A program made the translations under genes and the position numbers. The notes beneath the pieces were generated by a model that had not been told where the DNA came from, made no database searches, and was given only the letters and a program-made list of their open reading frames with translations. Of a stretch of DNA of 64,000 bases, positions 1-9,110 are shown piece after piece. The DNA is from Acidobacteriota bacterium (GTDB taxonomy: Bacteria; Acidobacteriota; UBA6911; JACQSX01). Within the stretch, counting starts at the first letter, position 1, and the number at the start of each line of letters is the position of its first letter. Location: assembly GCA_016211105.1 (NCBI GenBank), contig JACQSX010000046.1, positions 1 to 64,000 of the forward strand. Direction: 5' to 3'.

Positions 1-427
1 CAATCTTTAGACGCACCACCTCGCCCACGCGTAGTCCGGCCGCATAGGTGGTCATCAACAGGATGCGGTGCTTGGGATGAGCCGTACAGGCAAAGAGGCG
101 TTCCAGTTCCTGCCGGCTCAAAATCTCAGGCAGGGGAGACGGTCTCTTGCGGGGCGGGATGGAGAGTTTCACCTGATCCCATCCCAAGGTCTGGAGGTAA
201 AAGAACCGCAAGCCGCAAACGGCCACGTTGACCGAACTCCACGACAGCCGGCGCTCCACGGTCAGATGCAGCAGATAGGCTTTGATTTTTTCTACGTCGA
301 TCTGTGCCGGCGATTGCTTGTAATACTTGGCCAGTCCCGTGACGGCTGCCAGATAGGCTTGTTGGGTCCTGGGCGAAAATCGCCGCAACGACATCGCGTC
401 GATCATCTTGGTGCGTAGCTCTCCCAT
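1..427 (-). CDS. Tyrosine recombinase/integrase, 3' part cut by window edge
   Basis: The visible 142 residues hold the N-terminal SAM-like core-binding domain (a run resembling FSPRTQQAYLAAVTGLAKYY) and the start of the catalytic domain, with the box I arginine in AAGLRVGEV. The remaining catalytic residues, including the nucleophilic tyrosine, lie beyond the edge. The ATG at 427 is preceded on the minus strand by AAGGAG at a spacing of 5 nt. This subgroup of short XerD-like recombinases is, from family knowledge, often found next to IS91-like transposases, so the gene may belong to a mobile element extending to the left. That link is inference. The recombinase identity is secure; the substrate is unknown. 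Confidence 0.85.
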   Translation of the reverse strand, partial: MGELRTKMIDAMSLRRFSPRTQQAYLAAVTGLAKYYKQSPAQIDVEKIKAYLLHLTVERRLSWSSVNVAVCGLRFFYLQTLGWDQVKLSIPPRKRPSPLPEILSRQELERLFACTAHPKHRILLMTTYAAGLRVGEVVRLKI

Positions 428-900
428 AATGTCTCCTTGAGTTTGGATGGTTGAAGATGGAAGCTCACCACGAGCCTCCCCAAGCAGACATTCTAGGAGC
501 CGAGAACAGACACAGTTCTGCGCAAATCAAGAATCACAAGTCTATTTAAGAGCGAAGCAAAACGTCAGGAAGGTAAGGCCCACCGCGAAGCGGTTTAGTT
601 CAACTCTTAATTCTATGGGTCCACGTCCGAGTCCCGGACCAGGCAGATTTGGTCCGTGTATCGTACCGTACAACCATTTCCAAGACAAACTGTAAAACTC
701 GTTGAGTTAATGCTCTAGTACTGGCGAGGTCTTTTCTGGGGGGACTTTTATCTGGGTCCACATAAGACCCCTCCGCATAGCAGCACAATGGTCTGCCCTC
801 GGCGACCCGAAGAGTCATCCGTTTGGTCGCCCCGCCGGGGCGTCTCTACGATCCGGCATCGGTAAGCCGGGTCTCACACAATAAAGCCGCGGCTCATAAA
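428..900. other. Intergenic region with two GC hairpins
   Basis: No convincing gene is visible in this 473-bp gap. Two compact inverted repeats lie near the 3' end of the permease gene at 901: CGCCCC/GGGGCG with a 3-nt loop (828-842) and GATCCGGC/GCCGGGTC with an 8-nt loop (850-873, one G-T pair). They sit downstream of the permease stop codon on its strand and could stabilise or end its mRNA, but neither is followed by a U-tract. A shorter repeat GGACCA/TGGTCC lies at 636-655. Confidence 0.4.
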
Positions 901-2343
901 CTACTTCAAGCCGATCAATGGCCAATAGAAAGGCACCAGGAAAAACAGGATGATGGATTCGACTAGCGTCAGGATGAGTCCCACCTTAAATACGTCCCGC
1001 GCCGTAAAATAACCATAGGAATAACCGGTAATGACTCCCGCTGCCTGATAAATAAAGATTTTACCGCCCGCGGCAAACGTCCAAATCATTCCTACCACCA
1101 GAGGATTGAAACCTTTATCTAATGCAAACTGCATCAGGGGCGGCATTGAGGTGGCCAACATTGAGGTCTCTACTGCCAGGAAGATGTGGTAAACAAACGC
1201 AGTCCAGTATAAGACCACGGTAGAGTGATACACACTGGTGATCAACGGCGTCATCCACGAGAACATCACCTTGGTCATCACTTCAATCGCTTTGGTGTTG
1301 ATCAACACGTTGGTCATACTGATGGCGCCTCCCACGAGGAAGAACACCGAGAGGTTTACGTTGCGAAAATCTTCCCGCGTCATGAAGCCGACGCCGGGCA
1401 GCAATGCCGCCAGCCCGACCCCCACTCCGATAATGGATGGATTAATATGATGGAACGAATCGGTCATCCACAGCGCCACCGCAGTCAGCACCAGCAGAAG
1501 ACACTTCTTCTCCTGAAGCGTCCAGGGGCCCATCCGCGCCAGCTCGTTCTTTAAGACATCTTTGCCGCCGGGCAACTCTTTCACCTCTGGGGGATACAAC
1601 CACAAAGCCACCCTCCAGCATACAAGAATCGTGATGAGGTCGCAGGGGAGATAGGCGATAAACCAGTGAGACCAGCGAACCGGCACATGCCCCACCGTCT
1701 CGATGATTCCGCGGGCCAGGATCGCCGGAGGATTGGCAATCAGCATTTTATCGAAGATCGTGGCGCTGTACGTGAACATAATAAAGATGCCCCTGGCAAT
1801 ATTGCTTCCCCGCTTCGCCTCAAATGCGTTGATCAAGCCGATCCCCACGGCGGCCATGATTACCACTCGGGCCACACCAGACGGTACAATGAATGCCAGC
1901 AAGAAATCAGCGATAATTAAGGCCAGCAAGATCCGCGAGTACTTCGTACCGGCGCGGGAGATGACGACATAACCAATGCGGCGGCCTAGTCCCGATATAT
2001 GGGTCATGGCGCCGATGAGCAAGGCACCCAGCATGAACCAGGTCGTGTCGTTGGCAAAGCCGCCAAAGGCCAGGGCAGGATTGGCGATACCCAAAACCCA
2101 AAAGAGGTAACAACCTAAAATCCCGGTGACGCCTACGTCAAACGCCTCGGTTCCCCAGAGAACAATCATAAAAGCAGCCACAGCGAGCGAATGTTGCAAG
2201 CGAGGTTCCAAGCCCAGGGGCAAGAACCACAGGATTAACAACGCACTGACGGCAGCCAGGACCCCCAGTATCCGTTTTACAGGCCAAGCCTCCAGGCGCA
2301 CCCCCTCGGCAACACCACTAACACTATTATTGATGGAACTCAT
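901..2343 (-). CDS. SLC13/DASS-family anion:sodium symporter-like permease
   Basis: The 480-residue protein has about a dozen hydrophobic segments and the size of divalent anion:Na+ symporters (SLC13, CitT/SdcS relatives). It probably imports a di- or tricarboxylate or another small anion across the inner membrane. It starts at ATG 2343 (MSSINNSVSG) and is transcribed divergently from the BenE-type carrier at 2599, with about 255 bp between them that could hold both promoters. The proximity of BenE carriers and a UbiD decarboxylase suggests an organic-acid substrate. The family call is from overall pattern; the ion and substrate cannot be read from the sequence. Confidence 0.75.
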   Translation of the reverse strand: MSSINNSVSGVAEGVRLEAWPVKRILGVLAAVSALLILWFLPLGLEPRLQHSLAVAAFMIVLWGTEAFDVGVTGILGCYLFWVLGIANPALAFGGFANDTTWFMLGALLIGAMTHISGLGRRIGYVVISRAGTKYSRILLALIIADFLLAFIVPSGVARVVIMAAVGIGLINAFEAKRGSNIARGIFIMFTYSATIFDKMLIANPPAILARGIIETVGHVPVRWSHWFIAYLPCDLITILVCWRVALWLYPPEVKELPGGKDVLKNELARMGPWTLQEKKCLLLVLTAVALWMTDSFHHINPSIIGVGVGLAALLPGVGFMTREDFRNVNLSVFFLVGGAISMTNVLINTKAIEVMTKVMFSWMTPLITSVYHSTVVLYWTAFVYHIFLAVETSMLATSMPPLMQFALDKGFNPLVVGMIWTFAAGGKIFIYQAAGVITGYSYGYFTARDVFKVGLILTLVESIILFFLVPFYWPLIGLK

Positions 2344-2598
2344 CTAAAGATCCTCCAGGCGACGGACACGACACATACTGCGGCATGAAACTCCTGTTTA
2401 CTCTCTGAATTGGCGAAAGAAGTGCAAAAGATACCAGGGTCTGGGCTGGGTTACAACCCTTTTCAACTTTGCGCGCTTTAGAGGCATCAAGGCGGGAAAA
2501 TAGAGCTATGATATCGTGCGGGCCCTTCGCAAGGGTGTCGAGCCTTTATCGGGAACGCAATTCCTGCCTCAAGAACACTTATTAAGGAGGATGTGATT

Positions 2599-3864
2599 GT
2601 GAGAACGGAAACCAAAGCAAGCGGCGAGCGAAACGGAGTCGTCGAAGCGGGTCCAGGATTTGCAAGCGGTCTTAGAGATTTTAGCCGCCACCTGAACGCT
2701 TCAACATTTTCGGCTGGGTTGATTGCCGCAATTTTTGGCAATACGGGACCTGCGTTGATCATCATCGACGCGGCCAGAAACGGTAGATTGACGCAGACGG
2801 AGACAATCTCTTGGCTCTTTTCAATCTACTTCTTTGGGGGCCTGATCAGCCTTCTGTTAGCGCTGTATTACAAGCAGCCGATCAATGGCGCTTGGTCCAT
2901 ACCCGGGGCGGTGTTGCTAGGAACAAGCTTAGCAAATTTTTCTTTTCCCGAAGCGGTAGGCGCCTATTTTGTAGCGGGAGCGCTGGTATTTGTCTTAGGC
3001 ATTAGCGGACTGATCGGTAGAGTCATGCACAGGGTCCCGATCCCGATTGTAATGGGAATGATTGCGGGAGCTCTGATTCGATTTGGCACTGGCATCGTGA
3101 ATTCCGTTCAAAAAAACGTGTTGATCTCCGGAACCGCCGTTTTGGTTTACTTGATTGTGGTTCGCATCAGCCGCAAATTGCCCGCGGCTCTGATTGCTCT
3201 TCTGGCAGGGGCACTGGTCGGAATCGGATCGATCCATGTTCAAGACTTCTCCCTTTCTTTTGTTGGACCCCAGCTATTCAAACCTGAATTCACTCTACCA
3301 GCTTTCCTTGGAATCGCGCTGCCCTTGGCCATACTCGTCATTGGAGCCGAAAACGCCCAGGCTTACGGTGTCCTCATCGCCGAAGGTTACCGCCCCCCGA
3401 TTAACGCCATGACGGTGGTTAGCGGAATTGGGGGGATGGTAACCAGCTTCTTTGGCGGGCACAATGCCAACATTGCCGGACCGATGACGGCGATTTGCTC
3501 TTCGGAAGAGGCAGGCGAGGACAAGTCAGGCCGTTATGTGGCCACCGTGGTCAATGGGATTCTATTCGGCGCATTCGGTTTGTTTGCCAGCGTTGCGGTC
3601 TCACTAGTGCAGGCCCTCCCAGGGGAATTGGTGGCGCTGGTTGCAGGATTAGCAATGATCGGGGTCCTGCTGTCAGCCTTCCGAGAGGCGTTTACCCCTA
3701 AGCGCTTTTCAATAGGCGCGTTTGCAGCCTTAGTGGTAGCCATGTCAAACATCTCGGTTGCGAAAATCAGCGCTCCCTTTTGGGCGCTGGTGGTGGGAGT
3801 CCTTGTTTCCTACCTGGTGGAGCCCGGCGACTTCCGCAGCCAACAGGCGAAGGCCTCAGCTTGA
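2599..3864 (+). CDS. BenE-family (benzoate/H+ symporter-like) transporter
   Basis: A polytopic protein of about 420 residues with the BenE layout: an early FSAGLIAAIFGNTGPALII segment, a PGAVLLG helix and the conserved GGHNANIAGPMTAICSSEEA stretch. BenE proteins import benzoate or related acids. An ideal AAGGAGG (2584-2590) is 8 nt before the GTG at 2599; the in-frame GTG at 2593 is too close to it and an ATG at 2591 is immediately followed by a stop in its frame, so GTG 2599 is the likely start. It is paralogous to the gene at 5743-7041 on the other strand; both keep the GGH...AGP.TAICSS...GEDKS signature. The substrate is not proven. Confidence 0.85.
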   Translation: MRTETKASGERNGVVEAGPGFASGLRDFSRHLNASTFSAGLIAAIFGNTGPALIIIDAARNGRLTQTETISWLFSIYFFGGLISLLLALYYKQPINGAWSIPGAVLLGTSLANFSFPEAVGAYFVAGALVFVLGISGLIGRVMHRVPIPIVMGMIAGALIRFGTGIVNSVQKNVLISGTAVLVYLIVVRISRKLPAALIALLAGALVGIGSIHVQDFSLSFVGPQLFKPEFTLPAFLGIALPLAILVIGAENAQAYGVLIAEGYRPPINAMTVVSGIGGMVTSFFGGHNANIAGPMTAICSSEEAGEDKSGRYVATVVNGILFGAFGLFASVAVSLVQALPGELVALVAGLAMIGVLLSAFREAFTPKRFSIGAFAALVVAMSNISVAKISAPFWALVVGVLVSYLVEPGDFRSQQAKASA

Positions 3865-3941
3865 AGGAATTGCCCGGCCTCTCTCCTGGCAGAGACGTGT
3901 TGGGCGCGCAATTTGAAACAGTAGCGAGTTCACCGGCTGAT

Positions 3942-4127
3942 TCAGGCGCCCCACACTTGAGGTGAATCACGCTTGTCAAATTCGTGATGACAAAAGGGGC
4001 AGTGTAGTTTGACGTGATCGTAGCTCGGATCGTAAAAGAGACGCTCGATATAATAGATTTTTTTACACTGGGGGCAGGTTACGAATACGTCTCGCGGCAG
4101 ACCCAGTTTTTCTACATGAACTGTCAT
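3942..4127 (-). CDS. Small zinc-ribbon protein next to UbiD decarboxylase
   Basis: A 61-residue protein with two CxxC pairs (TCPQCKK near residue 18 and HCPFCHHEF near residue 43), so very likely a one-zinc ribbon. It begins 9 nt after the UbiD stop codon on the same strand and should be co-translated. Some non-oxidative hydroxyarylate decarboxylases are known to have a small third subunit (BsdD/VdcD type). This protein is in the corresponding position but has no sequence similarity to them that I can recognise, so an accessory role is only a proposal. It ends close to the convergent BenE gene. Confidence 0.65.
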   Translation of the reverse strand: MTVHVEKLGLPRDVFVTCPQCKKIYYIERLFYDPSYDHVKLHCPFCHHEFDKRDSPQVWGA

Positions 4128-4136
4128 CCATACACC

Positions 4137-5633
4137 TTATATCTGTCCTGGAAATTTGCTCAGTTGTCCCGGAGTCACAAAATCCTCCAGCCGTATGCGC
4201 TTTTCAACCTCCGCCGGAGGATGGTTGGTCTGCTGGAAGGGACGCGGCAGGCCGGGACCCAGCGGTGGCGGCATCGTACAGTCGATTCCGCCTTTGGCGC
4301 CGGTATAACCGGGAGCCGATATCGAGGGATCCAGTGGAAATGTGGCCATGTCACGGATCACGACGATGTCCTTATCCCACTGCGATCGATAGGCGACGGC
4401 CCATAGTACCTGTTCCTCGTTGAAAATGTCGATATCCTCATCCACCACAAAAATGTGCTTCAAGCGAGTGTCGGCCGTAAGTGCCGATAGAATGACGTCC
4501 CGGCCAATACCGGGACGAGTTTTTTGAATCTGAACATAAACGTGGTTGCGTCGTCCTGACAGAGGAACGTACACGTTCAGCACCTCGGGGATTGCGCGCT
4601 TGGTCAGATCGTAGATACGAGCTTCTAGAGGGAAATTACCCATCATCATCAGGTGGTCTGCCAGGCCGACCCCGACATCATGGTAAACAGCCTGCTTTCG
4701 GCGAGTGACACACTTGACTTCAATCACGGGGCTGGGACGTTGTGGACCAATGTAACCGGGATACTCTCCAAAAGGTCCCTCCGCCTCGATCACTCCGACA
4801 GGAACGTAGCCTTCGATCACGATCTCAGCGTCGGCTGGAACCATGATCTGGTCGCCAAACAACTCGGTCGCTACCAGTCGCACCGGTTCTCCCATCACGC
4901 CCCCCATGGCAGGGTAGTGACTTTCCGGGTAGCCGAGGCGCGCTTGAGCCCCAGCCAAACCCGCAGGATGGTGCCCGATCCAGATTGCCACCGGCATATC
5001 CTTGCCTCTTGCCCACCATTTCTGCAGATTCATCCAGTTATGACCACCCATCGCCGGCCAGAAGCCAGTCCGCGCGGGGGACTTTACCCAGATGCGCTGC
5101 AAGGCCATGTTGTCGATGCCCGTCTCCGGGTCGATCGTGGTAACAAAACTCGTCCCAATATACGGGCCCGGGTCCATCTCAGTGTGAATTGTGACTGGAA
5201 GCTCCCAAAGGTTAATCTTGTCCGTCTGAATGACTTCTTTGCACGGAGCTTCAGAACGATCCACGACCACCGGCTGCAATCGCCGCGTCATCCGCTCGTA
5301 GTACTGCTGAGCTACCTGCCGCGGATCCATGCCCAGAATGGCCGCACACAGCTCCCGACTGGCAGTCAGGTTGGTCACCAGCGGGAACTGGCTTTGCTTC
5401 CCTTCATACGTAATGGGCTTTTCAACAAAAATGACCGGGTAGCGCCGAACCTGATCCAGCTTGCGTTGCAGGGCAGTAATGTCATAGCGCGTATCCATTG
5501 GAGTCCGAATCCGAAGGAGGGCTGCAGGATTCCTAGCTTCTAATTCTTCCAAGAACGAATGCAGATCTTTGGTTGAACTCACGATTCCTTTGTCAGGACT
5601 CGTCGTGGAACTCCTTGCCGACTGAATCTTCAT
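4137..5633 (-). CDS. UbiD-family prenylated-FMN decarboxylase
   Basis: About 498 residues covering the full UbiD fold. Recognisable blocks are ELEARNPAALLRI near the N-terminus, LVTNLTASRELCAAILG, the IGTSFVTTIDPETG stretch, EGPFGEYPGYIGP (the conserved region holding the catalytic Glu/Arg environment) and DEDIDIFNEEQVLWAVA near the C-terminus. These enzymes reversibly (de)carboxylate aromatic or alpha,beta-unsaturated acids using prenylated FMN made by a UbiX partner, which is not in this window. ATG 5633, with GGGGA 6 nt upstream, is preferred over an upstream GTG at 5663. It lies in one minus-strand series with the SSS symporter, BenE carrier and zinc ribbon, so a catabolic role fits better than ubiquinone synthesis. 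Confidence 0.9.
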   Translation of the reverse strand: MKIQSARSSTTSPDKGIVSSTKDLHSFLEELEARNPAALLRIRTPMDTRYDITALQRKLDQVRRYPVIFVEKPITYEGKQSQFPLVTNLTASRELCAAILGMDPRQVAQQYYERMTRRLQPVVVDRSEAPCKEVIQTDKINLWELPVTIHTEMDPGPYIGTSFVTTIDPETGIDNMALQRIWVKSPARTGFWPAMGGHNWMNLQKWWARGKDMPVAIWIGHHPAGLAGAQARLGYPESHYPAMGGVMGEPVRLVATELFGDQIMVPADAEIVIEGYVPVGVIEAEGPFGEYPGYIGPQRPSPVIEVKCVTRRKQAVYHDVGVGLADHLMMMGNFPLEARIYDLTKRAIPEVLNVYVPLSGRRNHVYVQIQKTRPGIGRDVILSALTADTRLKHIFVVDEDIDIFNEEQVLWAVAYRSQWDKDIVVIRDMATFPLDPSISAPGYTGAKGGIDCTMPPPLGPGLPRPFQQTNHPPAEVEKRIRLEDFVTPGQLSKFPGQI

Positions 5634-5742
5634 ACCATGTCCCCACACACAAAATTCGTCCACCCGAAAAAAACCAGTAGGGACGAAATCATGTTTAACC
5701 CAACCACGTCAATTATACCCAAAATGGTCTTACGGAACGGCC

Positions 5743-7041
5743 TTATTCGCCCGCCGAACCTTCGGCCATCGCTGCATCCATCATTTCCAATTCTTTTTCT
5801 TTCTGCACGTGCAGCTTGTAAAAATCCCCTGGTTCGAGAAGCAAGGAGAATAACAGTCCAAGTACCAATGCCCAAAAGGGAGCGCCGATGTTGAAAATCG
5901 TGATATTCGACACCGCCACCAAAAAAGATACCAGCGCGCCGCTTCGGAATTGGCCGTTGAAAGCGCCACTAAAGGCATGAATCAAAACGCCGAACATGGC
6001 CAGCCCTGCAAGCATGGCGGTCAATTCCTTGGGTACCACGTCGGCGGCAGCGATGACGAGACCTGCAAACAAGGCAAAAGCAAGCCAGAACATTCCATCG
6101 ACGATCACCGCAATAAACCGCAAGGACTTATCTTCACCGGCGGCGGGACTGGAACAAATGGCGGTGCTGGGACCGGCAGTGACGCTCGGGTGCCCTCCAA
6201 AAAGGGCGTTCTGAAGGGTGCCGATGGTGGGAAAAATGAAGATAGAATTAACGGGCAAGTTCTTGTACCCTTCGGCCATTAATACACCGACCGCCTGGAT
6301 ATTCTGCACACCGATGGCCAGCACCGACAAGGGAATGGCCAATTCAAAGAAGCCGGCAGCCGTGAATTCTGGCGTCATGTAGAGCACAGGCCGAGCCAGG
6401 CTAAAGCGCAGTGTGTCCCAATTGGCCATATCCAGAAAAGTAACCAGGAATCCCCCCACGAGAACAGCCCCCAGGATGGGAGGAAACTTTCTCGAGAAAT
6501 TTCTGAAAACCATCAAGATAAAAAATATTGCGACCGGAGGGGCGATCAACAGCGGCTGGGCTTTTGAAGCGTCAATCAAACTGACACCGAAAGACATCAT
6601 CACACCGGCGATCATCCCCAACATGACAGGCAGCGGAAGATAACTAACTGCCTTTTTGACCAACCCGCTGATACTGAGGAGACCGACCACGACGGCCACC
6701 ACATAATAAGCGCCCACGGCCTCACCGAATGACAAATGAGTCAGAGATTTTCCAATCAAGATAACGCCGGGAATGCTATAGGCGATGACGACGGGAAGGC
6801 GATAACGCAAGGCAAAGTAGATGCTGTACAGCCCGCCGGTTAATTCCAGAATAAAGAGCCAGGAAGTCGCTAATTCCGGCGCCAGCTTCCCTTGCTGGGC
6901 CGCATTCATCACAATCAGGCCGGGTCCTGCAATGCTGAAAATTGCCGCAACGAAGCCGGTACCGACCGCCGCCGGATTGATGTTCTTGAGCGCTATCTTA
7001 GCGCTCTCCCAAACGTTATACCCCGGTTCCACCCATGCCAT
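5743..7041 (-). CDS. BenE-family transporter, second paralogue
   Basis: A 432-residue multi-helix protein closely related to the carrier at 2599-3864. It has the same N-terminal GTGFVAAIFSIAGPGLIVM segment, IPGVILIGKSL helix and GGHPSVTAGPSTAICSSPAA signature, and a short charged C-terminus. ATG 7041 is preceded by AAAGGAG at a 9-nt spacing. It lies about 110 nt upstream of the UbiD gene in the same direction, suggesting that it brings in the acid that UbiD decarboxylates. The BenE-like call is firm; benzoate as the substrate is an assumption. Confidence 0.85.
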   Translation of the reverse strand: MAWVEPGYNVWESAKIALKNINPAAVGTGFVAAIFSIAGPGLIVMNAAQQGKLAPELATSWLFILELTGGLYSIYFALRYRLPVVIAYSIPGVILIGKSLTHLSFGEAVGAYYVVAVVVGLLSISGLVKKAVSYLPLPVMLGMIAGVMMSFGVSLIDASKAQPLLIAPPVAIFFILMVFRNFSRKFPPILGAVLVGGFLVTFLDMANWDTLRFSLARPVLYMTPEFTAAGFFELAIPLSVLAIGVQNIQAVGVLMAEGYKNLPVNSIFIFPTIGTLQNALFGGHPSVTAGPSTAICSSPAAGEDKSLRFIAVIVDGMFWLAFALFAGLVIAAADVVPKELTAMLAGLAMFGVLIHAFSGAFNGQFRSGALVSFLVAVSNITIFNIGAPFWALVLGLLFSLLLEPGDFYKLHVQKEKELEMMDAAMAEGSAGE

Positions 7042-7153
7042 GTAACACTTCTCCTTTCTTTAGTGGGTTGTGAATTATACGATTTGCCTCAGCACATACA
7101 AGATGTTCTTTCACGAATAGGAACGAAAGGACCGGCTGGAAACCAGGGACTCC

Positions 7154-8641
7154 TCAACGCTGAGTACCTGCTTCGGCGAACAGGGCAAAGTACTCTTCCG
7201 TTCCCCGATCCCGAGGGGGAGCTGTGAGATACGTCACCACCACCAGCGAGAGGATGCCCACCACGAGCGCCGGCAAACCCGGCAGAAAACCAAAAGCCAA
7301 GCGTTCATCCACCCAGCCAAAAGTTAAGGCCAGTAACACCACCTGGGATAGGAGAACGGCCCAGATCGCGGCCTGCTTGGTACAGCGCTTCCAGTACAGG
7401 GCGCCCAGGGTAGGAGGCACGAGGGAGGCAAAACCGGCGAAAGCAAACTCTACGATCTTAATGACTCCGATGGGATTCAACAAGGCAAGGATATAGGCGG
7501 CAAGCGTCAGCAGGATCACGATCAGCCGGCTGATCCGCACCATATGAGCCTCGGAACTGTGGCGTAATTCCGTACGATACAGGAAATCGCGCGTGATCAT
7601 GGTAGTAACACTCAAAAGCTGCGAGTCCATGGTCGACATCATAGCGGAGAAGACTGCGGCGCCCAGAATGCCCATCATCCAAATTGGTGTGTACCTTGCA
7701 AGCAGCGTCGGCAAGATGAAGTCCGTCTGCGCCCCCGCTAGACCGGGAATCACAGCATGGCCCCACATCCCAAGCCACGCCATCGTCAACATGACAAGCA
7801 GGGAGGGCACCGGGTAGATGCGCATAATCTGTTTCAGGCTCTTCGGATCTTTTCCAGTTAGAAGTCGCATGAACACCTGTGGAAAAAGAATCACGCCAGC
7901 CCCCACCATAAAGCCATAACTGAAGAAGAGCTTCCAAGACATTTTGGCTCGGGATATCAGTTCAGGATATTCGTGAAGCACTCTCTCGGTAGCCTGGACC
8001 GGGCCGCCCAGCACCGAGGCCACGACAATGAAAATCGTTAGTCCCCCGATGATGAAGATTGCTGTTTGCAGTGTGTTCACCCAGGCCGCCCCACGCATGC
8101 CGCCCAGAGTCAGGTAAACCATCACAACCAGAGAGACAATCAACGCGCCCACCCAAAAGGGGATATAACCTTTAGTGAGCGCCTCCAAGGTAATGCCGGC
8201 CCCGCGCAAGCCGGTCATCAGGTAGGGGACTGTGTAGAGGATCAAGAAAAGGGTGACCAGCACGGCCAATCCGGGCGACTTCCACCGCCCACCTACAACT
8301 TCTCCTACGGTCATGTACCCGAAACGTTGGCCGAGAGGCCAGGAACGGCTGCCGACGGTATAGAAAAGGAGCGGGGTCAGCCAAGCCCAACTGGTGGTAA
8401 AGTAAGGACCCGCAATCCAGCCTACCTGATAGGCCATGCCCGGGACGCCGATGAAGGTCACTGCCGAAATATTGGCGCCAAACACGGTGCAGAAGAGGAC
8501 AATGGTCTTGAATTCTCGGCTGCCCATGTGATAGTCCTCCATCGTGCCTCGGCTAAAACGGGAGCTATAGACACCAATGAAGACCGTCAAAAGGATATAT
8601 CCTGCCAAAATGCCCAGGACTGCGACTGTGTCGGTGGTCAT
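7154..8641 (-). CDS. Sodium:solute symporter (SSS family)
   Basis: About 495 residues with 13 or so membrane helices and SSS hallmarks: GSREFKTIVLFCTVFGANISAVTFIG split across TM1-2, ATG-type GYMTVGEVVGGRW, and an AAVFSAMMSTMDSQLLS stretch typical of the sodium-site helix. It imports an organic solute with Na+. An upstream in-frame region could extend it to 8785, but ATG 8641 with TAGGAG 7 nt before it, and with the N-terminus placed just before TM1, is the clear start. It follows the small membrane protein at 8650-8874 by 8 nt, the usual pairing for this transporter type. Confidence 0.88.
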   Translation of the reverse strand: MTTDTVAVLGILAGYILLTVFIGVYSSRFSRGTMEDYHMGSREFKTIVLFCTVFGANISAVTFIGVPGMAYQVGWIAGPYFTTSWAWLTPLLFYTVGSRSWPLGQRFGYMTVGEVVGGRWKSPGLAVLVTLFLILYTVPYLMTGLRGAGITLEALTKGYIPFWVGALIVSLVVMVYLTLGGMRGAAWVNTLQTAIFIIGGLTIFIVVASVLGGPVQATERVLHEYPELISRAKMSWKLFFSYGFMVGAGVILFPQVFMRLLTGKDPKSLKQIMRIYPVPSLLVMLTMAWLGMWGHAVIPGLAGAQTDFILPTLLARYTPIWMMGILGAAVFSAMMSTMDSQLLSVTTMITRDFLYRTELRHSSEAHMVRISRLIVILLTLAAYILALLNPIGVIKIVEFAFAGFASLVPPTLGALYWKRCTKQAAIWAVLLSQVVLLALTFGWVDERLAFGFLPGLPALVVGILSLVVVTYLTAPPRDRGTEEYFALFAEAGTQR

Positions 8642-8649
8642 GATATCTC

Positions 8650-8874
8650 CTACTCGTGGTCGCCCCAGATTTTGTTGGCTGTATATACAACGAGCAGCCA
8701 GCCAACAAACCAAATGCCAATTTGATACAGCATCGCTACATCGATCCAGCCAAACAGGACCACCGGCGTTATCTTTCCCCACCACCAGAGGTCTACGCGG
8801 ATAAACATCAAAATCGCTGCCAACAAATACACGATGCTCTCTCTCTTTCTACGTACGGTGGGGTCAACGTTCAT
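8650..8874 (-). CDS. Small two-helix membrane protein, SSS symporter partner
   Basis: A 74-residue protein with two hydrophobic segments (about 14-24 plus a tryptophan-rich turn, and 48-64) and a short polar tail. Small proteins of this shape (DUF3311/DUF997 type) commonly precede SSS symporters such as the pantothenate carrier. The gene ends 8 nt before the symporter start, so coupled translation is likely. I cannot assign it to one Pfam family with confidence, and its role as an accessory subunit is inferred from position. Confidence 0.7.
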   Translation of the reverse strand: MNVDPTVRRKRESIVYLLAAILMFIRVDLWWWGKITPVVLFGWIDVAMLYQIGIWFVGWLLVVYTANKIWGDHE

Positions 8875-9110
8875 CTGTCACACCTCCATTGGCGGCAATA
8901 TCTGCACAGTTCTATCGAAACACTTTCTTTCAAACAGACAACTCGCGGCCCTCGGTGGCGCCTCAATTCTGCCAGCATTCTACCCTCTGGCCGTCCACAC
9001 TACTCTGGACCCTCACATGGGAAAGTATCAGTGGGACTACCCCAGCGCTTACGCTCATGTAGTGAGAATCTCAAAGCGCAATGCACCGACGATCCACAGG
9101 CGTCCTTTCG

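Noticed and set aside
1-427. Integron integrase (IntI) as source of the attC-like site at the right end
   Set aside because: The visible part lacks the extra helix typical of IntI and resembles IS91-associated recombinases; it is 63 kb away from the site.
600-700. tRNA-like 3' segment upstream of the permease gene
   Set aside because: The GTCCGAGTCCCGGAC-type stretch has no D arm, anticodon arm or acceptor pairing that would complete a cloverleaf.
828-873. Rho-independent terminator for the SLC13 gene
   Set aside because: Both hairpins are stable, but neither is followed by a T-run on the minus strand.
4653-5543. Long plus-strand open frame within the UbiD gene
   Set aside because: It is an antisense shadow of a conserved enzyme, with unlikely composition (many His and Arg residues) and no ribosome-binding site.
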